Assembly (NCBI GenBank): GCA_023254365.1
Contig: JALRLQ010000004.1
Span: 1-40,005, forward strand
From: Candidatus Poseidonia sp.
GTDB lineage: Archaea > Thermoplasmatota > Poseidoniia > Poseidoniales > Poseidoniaceae
Length of the DNA stretch: 40,005 nt
Reading direction: 5' to 3'
In this document: piece by piece, positions 1 through 8,491 of the stretch
Layout: each line of letters starts with the position of its first letter
Position numbering within the stretch: the stretch's first letter is position 1
Notes under the pieces: model-generated
Databases searched by the model: none
Told to the model about the DNA's origin: nothing
What the model saw: only the letters and a program-made list of their open reading frames with translations
Program-made: the position numbers and the translations under genes

Positions 1-689
1 ATTAAAGCGCCAGCAGCCGTTACGTTCGCTTCGTCCGTTACGTCTGCGTTTGGCTCGATGCCAGCGAGCTTCGTCTGTTCCGCGTCCGTGAACGCGTTTG
101 TGTCAGCGTTGGACTCATAGGCTGTTTTGATTTCCGCAGCGGTCTGCTGCTGCCCGGTCACGCCCAGGACATACGCAATCCCGCCCAGGCCCGCCGACCC
201 CGCCAACTGGTAGTACAGCACTTTCGGCGCAGTGTCCGTGACCGCGATAGTGGTTTGGCCGCTGCTGACCGTCACGCCGGTCGTGTATTCCGTGGTCTGG
301 CTCGCGTCCTCGTAGAACCGCAACGCGCCGGTCATGCTGCTGTCAGACGTGTCAAAGGTGTAGGTATGCGGCGCAGCGGTCGTGCCTGCCAGCACCAGCG
401 CCGGGTTTACTGCGCCGTCAAGTTCGAGCTTCTGCCCACCGACCGCCGGGAACGACCCAAGGGTGTCCGTGTTGGCGACCAGCTTGACCGCGACAGCCGT
501 GGACCGCCCAGCAGGCAGCCCGCTGAACTTCGCCGCGATTGCCGTGTCTGCCATCAGCGCCCGGAACGCGTCGTTTACGTGCTTCGGCAGCGTCTGGCCC
601 TCGCCCAGCGGGATTTGCGTGCCGTCTGGCGCAATCAGGGCCGTGTTGCTGGCTGCGTTGGCGCTGTAGTTTTGCGTGGTCTTTGCCAT
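1..689 (-). CDS. Phage tail-fibre-like structural protein, 3' end missing
   Basis: An open frame reads leftward from ATG at 689 and runs off the window, giving about 229 residues. The start is preceded by AAGGA about nine bases upstream and lies 12 bases after the stop of the next gene. The visible C-terminal part contains FTDAEQTKLAGIEPNADVT, a collagen-like/linker motif very common in tail-fibre and other virion proteins of marine head-tailed phages. The N-terminal third is Ala/Thr-rich with a short beta-rich domain. By inference it is a virion fibre or decoration protein. Its GCG- and CAG-rich codons and its content set it apart from the archaeal genes to the right. Confidence 0.75.
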   Translation of the reverse strand, partial: MAKTTQNYSANAASNTALIAPDGTQIPLGEGQTLPKHVNDAFRALMADTAIAAKFSGLPAGRSTAVAVKLVANTDTLGSFPAVGGQKLELDGAVNPALVLAGTTAAPHTYTFDTSDSSMTGALRFYEDASQTTEYTTGVTVSSGQTTIAVTDTAPKVLYYQLAGSAGLGGIAYVLGVTGQQQTAAEIKTAYESNADTNAFTDAEQTKLAGIEPNADVTDEANVTAAGAL

Positions 690-701
690 TGCTGCCGGTC
701 C

Positions 702-1802
702 TTAGAGTTGGGTTTGGTACGCTTCAGTGGTGGTTATGATGCCGGTGTTGCGGAGCGCCGTGCCGTCGAACGGGCTACGGCCAAGCTGGCGGCCCCAGCG
801 CTGCGTGGGTTTGTTGGTTGCGGGGACGGAAAACGAGTTTTTGGGATACGCCGAGCCATTTTCGCTGACAGTGACGACTTGTTGAGCGGGGCCGACGTCA
901 AAGTCTCTAGCGGTGAAGCCTAGCGCGCTGGTCACATCCAACTTAGACGCAGAATTCCACGCAATTGTTGACCAGTCATAGGCCGTTGAAGCTGTCCCTT
1001 CTAAAAGGTGCGTCACGGTGTTCAAATTAGACGAGACGGATAAAAACCACTTTTTACCACTTGAATCGGCTGATCTTGGCGTTCTGTAGAATGTGGTGCT
1101 GCCGCTGAATGCATCATACGGGAACCAGTTGGTCGCCGATATTTGGCCGCGCTGATATTTTCGCACAAACGTCATATTGTTTATCAGCCATGGCGTGCTG
1201 AGTTGCCATTGATACGTTTCGGACCTGCCGTCGTCGCTGACGTAAAGCATTGTCCCGTCTTGACTGAAGGTGACGTCGCCTAAGTCGTTAGATGCGACCC
1301 AATTTGTGCCTGCGGTGTGAGGCCCGGTCGTGTAAGTGGCGGACGATGCTAGTTGAGAAAAATTCCACGGCTGTGATAGCGCGAATTGATGAATTACAGC
1401 GGCGTTTTCTTGCGGATAGTACACCCAGTTACCGTCGCCACTTAGGCACACCCGGTCATAGCCCGAGGACGGCAGGCTGCTAGGTTTGCTAATGGTTGAC
1501 CAAGTGCCGGTGCTGGACATATCAAACGGGGTAGAAAGCGACGCAACATATAAGTCATTGCCGTTCAAGCGAATCATAACTTGCGAGCCGTCGAGCGTGT
1601 TGCCGTTACTCGCGCCTGCCCATGAGACGTTGAAACCGCGAGTTGACGTTTCTGGAGACGTGCCGCTCAGCGTCGCCTCTGCCATTCCGCCAGTTTCGCG
1701 CCCAGCATCGGCCACGGCACGCACGCCAGACGTCCGCAGGCCGCCAGTGCCGCCGCGTGGGTCTTGCCCAATTAACCCGCCGTAGTGCCAGCCCTGCGCC
1801 AT
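702..1802 (-). CDS. Phage beta-propeller-like virion protein
   Basis: About 366 residues from ATG at 1802. This start shares one base with the stop of the upstream gene (TGATG), which argues against the longer frame opening at 1868. The body has blade-like repeats with SGDGNWVYY and SQDGTMLYVSDD followed by Y/HQF-LS-PW segments (QFALSQPW, QWQLSTPW). Such repeats are seen in many marine phage proteins, where they are read as a beta-propeller. The role is probably a tail or fibre accessory protein; no enzymatic motif is visible. It is cotranscribed with both neighbours. Confidence 0.7.
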   Translation of the reverse strand: MAQGWHYGGLIGQDPRGGTGGLRTSGVRAVADAGRETGGMAEATLSGTSPETSTRGFNVSWAGASNGNTLDGSQVMIRLNGNDLYVASLSTPFDMSSTGTWSTISKPSSLPSSGYDRVCLSGDGNWVYYPQENAAVIHQFALSQPWNFSQLASSATYTTGPHTAGTNWVASNDLGDVTFSQDGTMLYVSDDGRSETYQWQLSTPWLINNMTFVRKYQRGQISATNWFPYDAFSGSTTFYRTPRSADSSGKKWFLSVSSNLNTVTHLLEGTASTAYDWSTIAWNSASKLDVTSALGFTARDFDVGPAQQVVTVSENGSAYPKNSFSVPATNKPTQRWGRQLGRSPFDGTALRNTGIITTTEAYQTQL

Positions 1803-2167
1803 CAGTCCGTAATGACCTCGTAGCTGATCACCGCGTCCAGCGCGTTTGCAGCGCCCGCTTCCAGCCACAGCGCGTCGCCTTCCTCCAAGTACAGCGGCTT
1901 GTTCAGCACGTCGAGCGTGGACTTCTGCGGCACGTCGATGCTGTTGACGATGTAGTAGTCCGCACTGCTGCGGCGCAGGAACACCGACACGGTCGTGTCA
2001 GCCGCCGGGCTTGCGATGTTGCTGATCAGGATCGCGTTGACCTTGTATACGTCATCCGACGCTGCTGCGTTTTCGAGCGTTGCCGCCGACGCGCTGGTTG
2101 CGATGTTTGCCGCTACTGCGGTTTTGCCGGTGATCGTGGCGACCCCGACGATGTTAGGTGCTGCCAT
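1802..2167 (-). CDS. Small phage structural protein, hypothetical
   Basis: 121 residues, starting with MAAPNIVGVATITGKTA. It is Ala/Thr/Ser-rich with alternating beta strands and ends in an LYLEEGDALWLEAGAA stretch followed by an ISYEVI strand. This pattern resembles a family of small virion proteins recurrent in marine podo- and siphophages, known only as hypothetical or head/tail-associated proteins. The ATG at 2167 follows a GGAGG ribosome site (2176-2180) that overlaps the end of the upstream reading frame, and its stop overlaps the next start by one base. This is compact phage-style packing, unlike the archaeal genes at right. A specific role cannot be given. Confidence 0.7.
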   Translation of the reverse strand: MAAPNIVGVATITGKTAVAANIATSASAATLENAAASDDVYKVNAILISNIASPAADTTVSVFLRRSSADYYIVNSIDVPQKSTLDVLNKPLYLEEGDALWLEAGAANALDAVISYEVITD

Positions 2168-2171
2168 TTCG

Positions 2172-2507
2172 CTAGCCTCCGAAAATCAGGGCCATGGCCG
2201 CAGCCTTGCCCACGGTTGTAACGCCGGTCAGGCCGCTGCCGTCGCCGGTGTAGTTCGTTGCGTTCAGCGTCCCCGCCACGGTCAGGCTGCCCGACGCGTC
2301 AGGGGTGATGGTCGTGGTGCTGGTGGTGTTGTTATGCTGGATGATCGTGGGGTTCGTGGTCCCGACCGTGATTTTGTCGCTGTCCGCAGCCACGATGTAG
2401 TTGGCGGCCTTGATCGCCGTGATCGTCGTGGTTGGGTCCGCTTCGTTAAACGCACGAGCCAGCAGTCCGGCCATGTTGCGGATCGCGTTGTTGATGCCGT
2501 CAGAAAC
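2172..2507 (-). pseudogene. C-terminal fragment of a phage tail-fibre-like gene
   Basis: The last about 112 codons of the chimeric frame look like phage protein. The pattern GINNAIRNMAGLLAR matches the VNDxxRxMMA-type motif common near the N-terminus of podophage tail-fibre proteins. It is followed by a Thr-rich beta region and by YTGDGSGLTGV, a hallmark linker of tail fibres. A ribosome site for the next phage gene overlaps its end. The 5' part of the gene is missing because archaeal DNA begins there. The exact left edge of the archaeal sequence could lie anywhere between about 2490 and 2520. Confidence 0.65.
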
Positions 2508-4952
2508 GGTCAATGTCAAGTTGAAGGTGGCGTTTTCGCCGTCGATGTCGTTCCATTCATGCTGTTGGGAGTAGACCCCCATGCCGCCCGAGGTGGTTCC
2601 ATCACCCCAATCCCATTGGAAGTCAAGGTACTCAAGGGGCACATTGTCAGCGGTTCGACCTGCTGAAAACAAGATGCGTTGGCCGGTCAACAAGGAAATG
2701 TCTTGGTCAATGACCACGTTGTTGACCGATATGATTGGAATCGGTTCGGAATCGTCGGAGACGTTGATGGCATGCAGTTGGGTTTCCGACCATGAACCTC
2801 CACGATCTTGAACGCGCAAGGTGGCGTTGTAGGAACCCACATCGGTGTAGGCACGAAGCGGAGATTTCAGATTCGAAGAGCCGTTGTCTCCAAACACCCA
2901 CGCGTAGGCGGTTGGCAAATCGAGGTAGGGCAACGTGTTGTTGTCAAGAGAAAGACCCCATGCGTCAAACCCTCCGCCCAAGAATTGGATGTTTTCCCAG
3001 GTTTGAACGTCGTTCATCGAGACCGTGCCGTTGGCTACGGGCTTCATGTTGTTGAGCAGTTGTGGGGAGGTTTGCAGCGTGTCCACAACATCACCCAGCA
3101 TGTCCTTCATGACGAGGTCGAAGGCATACTGGTCGGTCAACGGTGCCGTGAAGTGAACCTCGCCAGGAACATCGACACCACCGCCGGCTGCGATGCGGTC
3201 GGTGATGGTGTCAACGAGTTGACCCGAGCTGTCTTTGACGCTGATTTCAACGTCCAAGTCCTCGAAAAAGGCGTTTGAGAGAACACCGTAATTGATGTTC
3301 ACCGTGTCGTCTGAACCGTCTCCATCCCGGTCGGAGAGGACGGTGTTGTTGAGCGAGAGGGTGGCGGGCGAAGTGATTCGAGCAGCCTCGATATCGATCA
3401 CGCCGGTCGGGTAGGAAGGGCCGCAAGAGGTGTAGTCACAATCCGCCACGGTGCTGGCGTACCACGTGATGACCCAGACTTCATCGGTCAGGTTGCCAAA
3501 TCCAGGCACAAGGCCGGTCGCCACGTTGTTCACGAAGTTGAGGTCGGTGACGCTCCACAGGCCGTCTGTGGTGGCTTTGGTCACAATAACGCCGTCGAAT
3601 TGGCTCTTATCGGCCGTCATACGGAGCGTCAAAGGTGCAGGAGAGGCTGCGCCCGGGGTGAATTTGAACGAACGAATGCCCCAACCTTCCAGCGTGTTAC
3701 CTGTGGACGACCAAGGTCCGGACCAGTCGCTGTTGGTTTCCGTGGGCTGGGCGCGACAGAAGGCACCGCCTGTGCACACAGGATTGAGATCCAAATTTGG
3801 ATAGCCGTAAATGCCCTGATCTGAATCCAAGGTGACGGCCACACTGAAGTTGGCAAAGGCCTCGTTCATCGTGCGACCAAGAAGGCCCACTTGGCCTGCT
3901 TGAGGTGAAAGAAGCAGGTTTTCAACGCCTCGTCCACCGGTCGCTGAGTCTTGAACGAGTTGCCGAACGGCTGGTCCACCGCCAAGGTGCTCGGCGAGGT
4001 ACATGGTGAACAGGTAGCCTGCTCCGTAATCGGCAATGCGCTGATTCCACCATCGCACGGATTGCTCGGGTGAGCCGGTCCATGCATTGACGTGCCCCCG
4101 CAGGGTTGAGTCAGCGCCGAAACACAGGTAGATGGCGACGTCGGCGTTGCCTTCGTCAATCCACAGGTTTTCGTAAGGGTCCAGGGCATTGTGCAGCAGG
4201 TGCTCGAGTTCGTGGGCGAGAATGGATTTGCCCCAACTCAAGGTGATGTCGGCGAAATCAACGAACACGGCTTCCCTTGAGCTGGCGAAGGAGGGGGCAA
4301 AGTAGCCGCCAGTGTTGTAAGCACCATCGATGTCGTAAATGATGATCTGCACCTGGCAGTTGTTGTCAACATCGGGAGGAGCAAGCCCACGGCCGTCTTG
4401 GTAGTCCTTCCCGTAGTAGGTGGTCATGGTCGGGTAGATGGTGGAATCCCACGTGCTGGCCAAATTGTTGAGGACGGTTGAGGTCAGCGTGCGCCCGCTT
4501 TGTACGATGAAGGCCACGCTGGTGGTCGTTTTGGCAACGTAGGCTGAAATTTGGCCCCCCGCCGTGTTGACGGTGAGGGTGTCGCCGACCGAGTGTGGGG
4601 TGCATGCGCGCCCGGCCGAGCGGCCCATCGAAGGCTCAACCACCATCGAATCAACACCAGGGCGACCGGCATCAATCCAGGCTTGACGCATGAAGGATGT
4701 GGCCGAAACAACGGGCTCTTCTTCGTGAATAAACAAATACTCACTTCCTGTGCTGGGGTCGAATTCTTCAAGATCACCAATGATGATGCCACCGGCCTGA
4801 TAGGTCGTTGCTTCGGTGGTTGATGCGTTGCCTTCAGCACCGGCATGCAGGAACAAAGGCCCACCGCTGGCAAACACCATGAGGAGCATGAACAAAATCG
4901 CTGGACTAGAACGCCGTTCCGACAAATGAATCACCGTGGGGAATCGCAGCAC
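2172..4952 (-). CDS. Secreted zinc metalloprotease with PKD domains, C-terminus replaced by phage sequence (chimeric frame)
   Basis: One 926-codon frame starts with GTG at 4952. Residues 1-40 form a signal peptide. HELEHLLH (His247, Glu248, His251) with Glu267 in WIDEGNAD is an HExxH gluzincin-like site, as in M30-like secreted peptidases. Two PKD-type domains follow (about 630-830), marked by VFGDNGS and WDWGDGT. This is a typical secreted peptidase of a protein-degrading marine archaeon. From about residue 816 on, the sequence changes to a phage tail-fibre type (GINNAIRNMAGLLARAF, then NYTGDGSGLTGV), so the natural C-terminus is absent. The archaeal part is about 2508-4952. The gene diverges from the M28-type peptidase at 5013 and shares a promoter region with it. 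Confidence 0.8.
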   Translation of the reverse strand: MLRFPTVIHLSERRSSPAILFMLLMVFASGGPLFLHAGAEGNASTTEATTYQAGGIIIGDLEEFDPSTGSEYLFIHEEEPVVSATSFMRQAWIDAGRPGVDSMVVEPSMGRSAGRACTPHSVGDTLTVNTAGGQISAYVAKTTTSVAFIVQSGRTLTSTVLNNLASTWDSTIYPTMTTYYGKDYQDGRGLAPPDVDNNCQVQIIIYDIDGAYNTGGYFAPSFASSREAVFVDFADITLSWGKSILAHELEHLLHNALDPYENLWIDEGNADVAIYLCFGADSTLRGHVNAWTGSPEQSVRWWNQRIADYGAGYLFTMYLAEHLGGGPAVRQLVQDSATGGRGVENLLLSPQAGQVGLLGRTMNEAFANFSVAVTLDSDQGIYGYPNLDLNPVCTGGAFCRAQPTETNSDWSGPWSSTGNTLEGWGIRSFKFTPGAASPAPLTLRMTADKSQFDGVIVTKATTDGLWSVTDLNFVNNVATGLVPGFGNLTDEVWVITWYASTVADCDYTSCGPSYPTGVIDIEAARITSPATLSLNNTVLSDRDGDGSDDTVNINYGVLSNAFFEDLDVEISVKDSSGQLVDTITDRIAAGGGVDVPGEVHFTAPLTDQYAFDLVMKDMLGDVVDTLQTSPQLLNNMKPVANGTVSMNDVQTWENIQFLGGGFDAWGLSLDNNTLPYLDLPTAYAWVFGDNGSSNLKSPLRAYTDVGSYNATLRVQDRGGSWSETQLHAINVSDDSEPIPIISVNNVVIDQDISLLTGQRILFSAGRTADNVPLEYLDFQWDWGDGTTSGGMGVYSQQHEWNDIDGENATFNLTLTVSDGINNAIRNMAGLLARAFNEADPTTTITAIKAANYIVAADSDKITVGTTNPTIIQHNNTTSTTTITPDASGSLTVAGTLNATNYTGDGSGLTGVTTVGKAAAMALIFGG
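2490..2520. other. Junction between phage-like and archaeal DNA
   Basis: In the leftward frame the PKD strand (LTLTVSDG) passes directly into a phage-fibre motif (GINNAIR). Both families plausibly carry a VSDG-like string at this place, so the joint may be a short microhomology. No att-like repeat, integrase or tRNA is visible next to it. Confidence 0.55.
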
Positions 4953-4980
4953 GGATTCCTATTTTACCGAAGTAAAAGGA

Positions 4981-4991
4981 GGTATTTAAGA
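4981..4991. promoter_or_regulatory. Shared TATA-like element of divergent peptidase genes
   Basis: The near-symmetrical TATTTAAG sits between the two divergent starts (GTG 4952 leftward, ATG 5013 rightward). It is about 25-32 bases from each, the distance expected for archaeal leaderless or short-leader transcripts. A run of A/T (TTTTACCGAAGTAAAA) precedes it on the left. A single element serving both directions is an inference. Confidence 0.45.
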
Positions 4992-5012
4992 GTCCGTGGT
5001 GAAGGCATCACC

Positions 5013-6194
5013 ATGCATCAAGCGATACCTCGCACGCGTGGCGTTCCATTCGTGCTCGGTTTGCTGGTGATATTGAGCCTTACAGCACCGTTTGTCAACG
5101 GCAGCTCCAACGAAGATTCATGGCCCAGCACCTCGAATTCCATCTGTGCTGCAAGCGAACATCTCGCGTTCAACGGCACAAAGGCGAACCAATCCGTGCA
5201 GTGGCAGGTTGACCTTGGCCCTCGCCTACCGGGCTCCAACGCTTCCGCAGAATTCCGTCATCACCTCACCACCACCCTGAACAACGAGGGGTGGGCGGTC
5301 ACGCAAACCGTTCACCATCGACACGGCATGAACCTCACCAACCTCGAAGCACGGTGGAGTGGTTCAGATCCCGATGCAGGTCAAGTCGTCCTTTCCGCCC
5401 ATTACGATTCCCGCAACATCGCCGACCACGATGAAAACAAAACCAATCAATCCTTACCGGTGCCGGGGGCCAACGACGGAGCAAGCGGCGTCGCCGTCCT
5501 CATCGAACTTGCAAATCACATCCCTGGGATGAACTTGCCCTACGACGTGGTGCTCTTTTGGAACGATGCAGAGGACCAAAACGACAACTACACGGTTGGA
5601 GCTGAAGCATGGGCTGAAAACCTCACGCAGGAAGAGATCAACGCCACCCACGCCTTCGTGCTGTTGGACATGGTGGGCGATGCCGATTTGCAGCTGCAAA
5701 ACATCAATCCAGGCAACAACACCCTCAAGGAGCGCATCGTGGTTTTGGGCACCGCCCTTGGCTTGGTCGCCGACGAACCCGACTGTCACGGAAACAACGG
5801 GCTAGACATCATCCAGTACGATGTCGAAGTGGCTGTCATCGACGACCACGTCCATGCCCACAACCTCAACATACCCAGCATCGACGTAATGGACCCTGTC
5901 TATGGAGAGCCGAAGTTCAGAACCTTTGGCTCCTACTGGCACACCATGCAAGACACCCCTGACAAGGTCAGCGCTGAGTCGCTGGGCCATGTGGGTCGCT
6001 TGGTGGAATTGGGACTTCGGACCGATGCATTTGTTGATGTTTCGTCGGATTTCGAAGAAGAGGCGAACCTGCCAACCACCACCGAACCCTCGACTGAAGA
6101 CGAACAACGGACGTCCCAGTTGGTCTTCGCCATGGTTGGCCTGGGCGTGCTCGGTGTGCTTCTTGCGCTTGCAGAACGCGAGGTGAGGTCCTGA
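5013..6194 (+). CDS. Secreted M28-family zinc peptidase / glutaminyl-cyclase-like enzyme
   Basis: 393 residues from ATG at 5013, chosen because a signal peptide (MHQAIPRTRGVPFVLG... to about residue 31) starts there and a TATA-like box lies about 25 bases upstream. The M28 metal-site motifs appear in order: SAHYDSR, PGANDGASGVAVLIELA, FWNDAEDQ, LLDMVGD, VIDDHVHAHNLNIPSIDV and YWHTMQDT. The last two arrangements are closest to glutaminyl-peptide cyclotransferases, which share the M28 fold, so either aminopeptidase or cyclase activity is possible. A transmembrane helix near residues 365-385 anchors the C-terminus. The protein should therefore work outside the cell, beside a second secreted peptidase encoded divergently. 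Confidence 0.85.
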   Translation: MHQAIPRTRGVPFVLGLLVILSLTAPFVNGSSNEDSWPSTSNSICAASEHLAFNGTKANQSVQWQVDLGPRLPGSNASAEFRHHLTTTLNNEGWAVTQTVHHRHGMNLTNLEARWSGSDPDAGQVVLSAHYDSRNIADHDENKTNQSLPVPGANDGASGVAVLIELANHIPGMNLPYDVVLFWNDAEDQNDNYTVGAEAWAENLTQEEINATHAFVLLDMVGDADLQLQNINPGNNTLKERIVVLGTALGLVADEPDCHGNNGLDIIQYDVEVAVIDDHVHAHNLNIPSIDVMDPVYGEPKFRTFGSYWHTMQDTPDKVSAESLGHVGRLVELGLRTDAFVDVSSDFEEEANLPTTTEPSTEDEQRTSQLVFAMVGLGVLGVLLALAEREVRS

Positions 6195-6263
6195 TGCACA
6201 TGCGCGGTGGTTCGCCAAAGAGGTATTATCCGCGCACGGTATCGTCGGTTTGGAGGGGAGACC

Positions 6264-7121
6264 TTGGACGCTGACCGTGAGCAACGCATGAAGGCCCTCA
6301 GGGAGCGGGTCCAAGCGAAGAAAGCGGCCGGCGCACTGCCTCACGAACCCGAGGAACTCGTGGTGTCTTCCACCGACGTGGAGTTGACCGAGGTCGCCGC
6401 TGAACCCACAGAACGCGATGAATGGTTTGAGATGCTGGACAGGGACGCAGACAGATGGCGAAACCTCGCTGCAACCCTGATTTTTATCGGCAGCATCCTC
6501 GGGATTGTCAGCGGCGCCCTCATTCTCCAAGGAAACCCCAGTGAACTCCTCAACACCTCGTTGTTTGCTGAACAAGAGTCCGTTGACATTTCTGGGACGG
6601 CCCTTGAGGACATCGATGGAAGCGGTGTAGCCAACGTCTCCGTGGAGTTGCTCGATGCCACATCCCGTGCGCTCCTCCAAAGCACAACCACCGACGGCTT
6701 CGGGTATTATGCCATGGAAAATGTTCAGCAAGAAGTCCACATCATCGTGTTCTCGAAAGAGGGGTACGAAACCGTGGAGCGAACCTTCATGCCCGATAAC
6801 GTCGGTTTGGACCCTGTAACCATGAAGCCCGGCGACGGTGTGCGGCAAGAAAACGACGAACAAACAACCTCCGGTTGGACCTTGGACAACGCCGTCGGGC
6901 TCTCAAGTGCCATCGGGTTGCTGACCATCCTAACCGCACTCGCAGGTATCCAAGCGGGGGTTGAAATCCGACGCGGCAAACACTACCGACGCAGTCAATA
7001 CTTTGCAGGCGTCGCCCTCTTCAGTCGCGGTCTCATCATCATCGGACCGGCCTTGATCCTGTTTGGAATGGTCGTCAATGTCTTTGCAAGGGACGATTTT
7101 GAAGACCGGCGAGAGGATTGA
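6264..7121 (+). CDS. Membrane protein with carboxypeptidase-regulatory-like domain
   Basis: 285 residues. TTG at 6264 is chosen as start because a good GGAGGGGAG ribosome site lies eight bases upstream; the frame is open further left but without a signal. A charged N-terminal region (about 70 residues) is followed by a membrane helix (LAATLIFIGSILGIVSGAL). Then comes an extracytoplasmic beta domain with GVANVSVELLDATSRALLQ and TDGFGYYAMENV, the pattern of carboxypeptidase-regulatory-like (CarboxypepD_reg) domains. Two or three more helices end the protein. It sits 70 bases after the M28-type gene and two bases before tmk, so the three may be one transcript. The function is unknown; a surface-anchoring or sensing role is a guess. 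Confidence 0.6.
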   Translation: MDADREQRMKALRERVQAKKAAGALPHEPEELVVSSTDVELTEVAAEPTERDEWFEMLDRDADRWRNLAATLIFIGSILGIVSGALILQGNPSELLNTSLFAEQESVDISGTALEDIDGSGVANVSVELLDATSRALLQSTTTDGFGYYAMENVQQEVHIIVFSKEGYETVERTFMPDNVGLDPVTMKPGDGVRQENDEQTTSGWTLDNAVGLSSAIGLLTILTALAGIQAGVEIRRGKHYRRSQYFAGVALFSRGLIIIGPALILFGMVVNVFARDDFEDRRED

Positions 7122-7123
7122 CC

Positions 7124-8491
7124 ATGTACCTGATATCCGTTGAAGGCGGCGACGGTTCAGGGAAAGGGGAAGCTGCTCGCATCCTTGGCGAACTTCTACG
7201 GGATTTTCCGTTTCCGGATGTTGTGATGACGCACGAACCTCGTCGCCACAGTGAACTGGGCAAGTTGGCCCTCTCGTCGGTCAAACTCGGCAACAAAACA
7301 CCGTTGGAAGAAGCTGGCCTGTTCGCTGCCGACCGCCTTGACCATTCGCACACCTTTATCCGCCCGCACCTTGCCAGGGGGGCGATTGTCGTTTCCGATC
7401 GAAACATTCACTCCTCCCTGATTTACCAGGGCGTGGTCGGAGACTTGGGACTTGAAAAGGTGGCCAGCATGAACGCTGCTGCCATGGTTCCCGACCTCGT
7501 GTTTTGGATCGATTGCGACCCTGAAAAAGCCATGAAGCGCATTCGATCAGGCACTCTTCGCATGACCAGTCAGAAGCAAGAATACTTCGAAACCGAAGAA
7601 ATTCAAACATCGATTCGCCAAGGTTTCCATGAAATGTTCGGAAGTGAAGACCCGGTTCCAGCCCCGTTCAACAGCTGCTTTGTGGTTGGTCCAATCATGA
7701 ACGAAGGTGGATTGGACGAATTGAAAACAAAACTCCGCTCAGAACTTCGTCGATTTTTCAACAAAAAACCACTTCCGCTGAACGTTGACCGAGACGAAGT
7801 GGACCGAAACCTGCTGAACGCGTTGGTGCACGATGTGAAGAAACAGCGACGTTTGCCGGGCGCACCGCAAGAACAATCCGCCATCCATATCGGATGGCTC
7901 GGAGGAAAATCGCCGGCGGAATGGATGCAAGACGCCGAAGACAATTGGCCTATCGATTCGGCCCAAGAAAACGACGTCCCTGCCTCACCGCTGGCCCATT
8001 CGTGTTGGTCCATCCTCGGCACCCTTTCGTTGATGGTCGGCTCAAGCGAAGTGCCGCGCCTCCACGCCTCTCTGGGCCCCGTGCGCATGGTCACACAGCG
8101 CCACACGCAGCGACTCATCAAGTGGCTCCTGGCGGAAAACTGGGTCCACAAGCAGCAACACCACACCCCCTTTACCGATGCGCAGTTGTTCAAACTGCGT
8201 GATGAGCGGCTTGGTTTTTCGCGATTGACGTTGGCGATGTGGCCCCTTCGCACTCACTTGGCGTCGTGGCGACGCGCCCATCCTTCCGAGCCGTGGCAGC
8301 GTGCTCTTCACGATATTTTCGCCGTTGAAGATGGCAAAGAACTCGCCGCTTCGCTGAAGAAAGCTGTCGACGACATTCACCACCGGCTGGCCATCTTGAC
8401 CAGCGGCCATGATGGATGCCCTCTGCCGACCACCGCTGCTGAACTTGAGGTCTGGTGGTCAATGCGGCCTCCGAATCATTCTGATTCGTGA
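7124..8491 (+). CDS. tmk: Thymidylate kinase with long C-terminal extension
   Basis: 455 residues from ATG at 7124. Residues 1-215 have the dTMP kinase fold: P-loop EGGDGSGKGEAA, the substrate-binding THEPRR, AADRLDHSHTFIRPHL and VVSDRNIHSSLIYQG (DR-x-hSS-aYQ). The enzyme phosphorylates dTMP to dTDP for DNA synthesis. Family members are usually about 200-220 residues. Here a further 240 residues follow, helix-rich, with HTQRLIKWLLAENWV suggesting a helix-turn-helix-like part. That region is not recognised. Its last 16 bases overlap the end of the oppositely directed DUF2085 gene. Kinase call is firm; the role of the extension is open. Confidence 0.88.
   Translation: MYLISVEGGDGSGKGEAARILGELLRDFPFPDVVMTHEPRRHSELGKLALSSVKLGNKTPLEEAGLFAADRLDHSHTFIRPHLARGAIVVSDRNIHSSLIYQGVVGDLGLEKVASMNAAAMVPDLVFWIDCDPEKAMKRIRSGTLRMTSQKQEYFETEEIQTSIRQGFHEMFGSEDPVPAPFNSCFVVGPIMNEGGLDELKTKLRSELRRFFNKKPLPLNVDRDEVDRNLLNALVHDVKKQRRLPGAPQEQSAIHIGWLGGKSPAEWMQDAEDNWPIDSAQENDVPASPLAHSCWSILGTLSLMVGSSEVPRLHASLGPVRMVTQRHTQRLIKWLLAENWVHKQQHHTPFTDAQLFKLRDERLGFSRLTLAMWPLRTHLASWRRAHPSEPWQRALHDIFAVEDGKELAASLKKAVDDIHHRLAILTSGHDGCPLPTTAAELEVWWSMRPPNHSDS

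Noticed and set aside
255..923. Rightward open frame of 222 codons in the phage part
   Set aside because: Arg/Ala/Val-rich antisense product; the leftward frames show real phage protein motifs and coupled starts.
1..2507. Provirus integrated in the archaeal chromosome
   Set aside because: No integrase, attachment repeat or tRNA is visible and the join is in frame inside a gene; kept only as a less likely alternative to an assembly chimera.
5802..6863. Long leftward open frame of 353 codons
   Set aside because: It lies antisense to the M28-type peptidase and the following membrane protein, both of which have clear motifs; no protein family pattern is seen in the antisense product.
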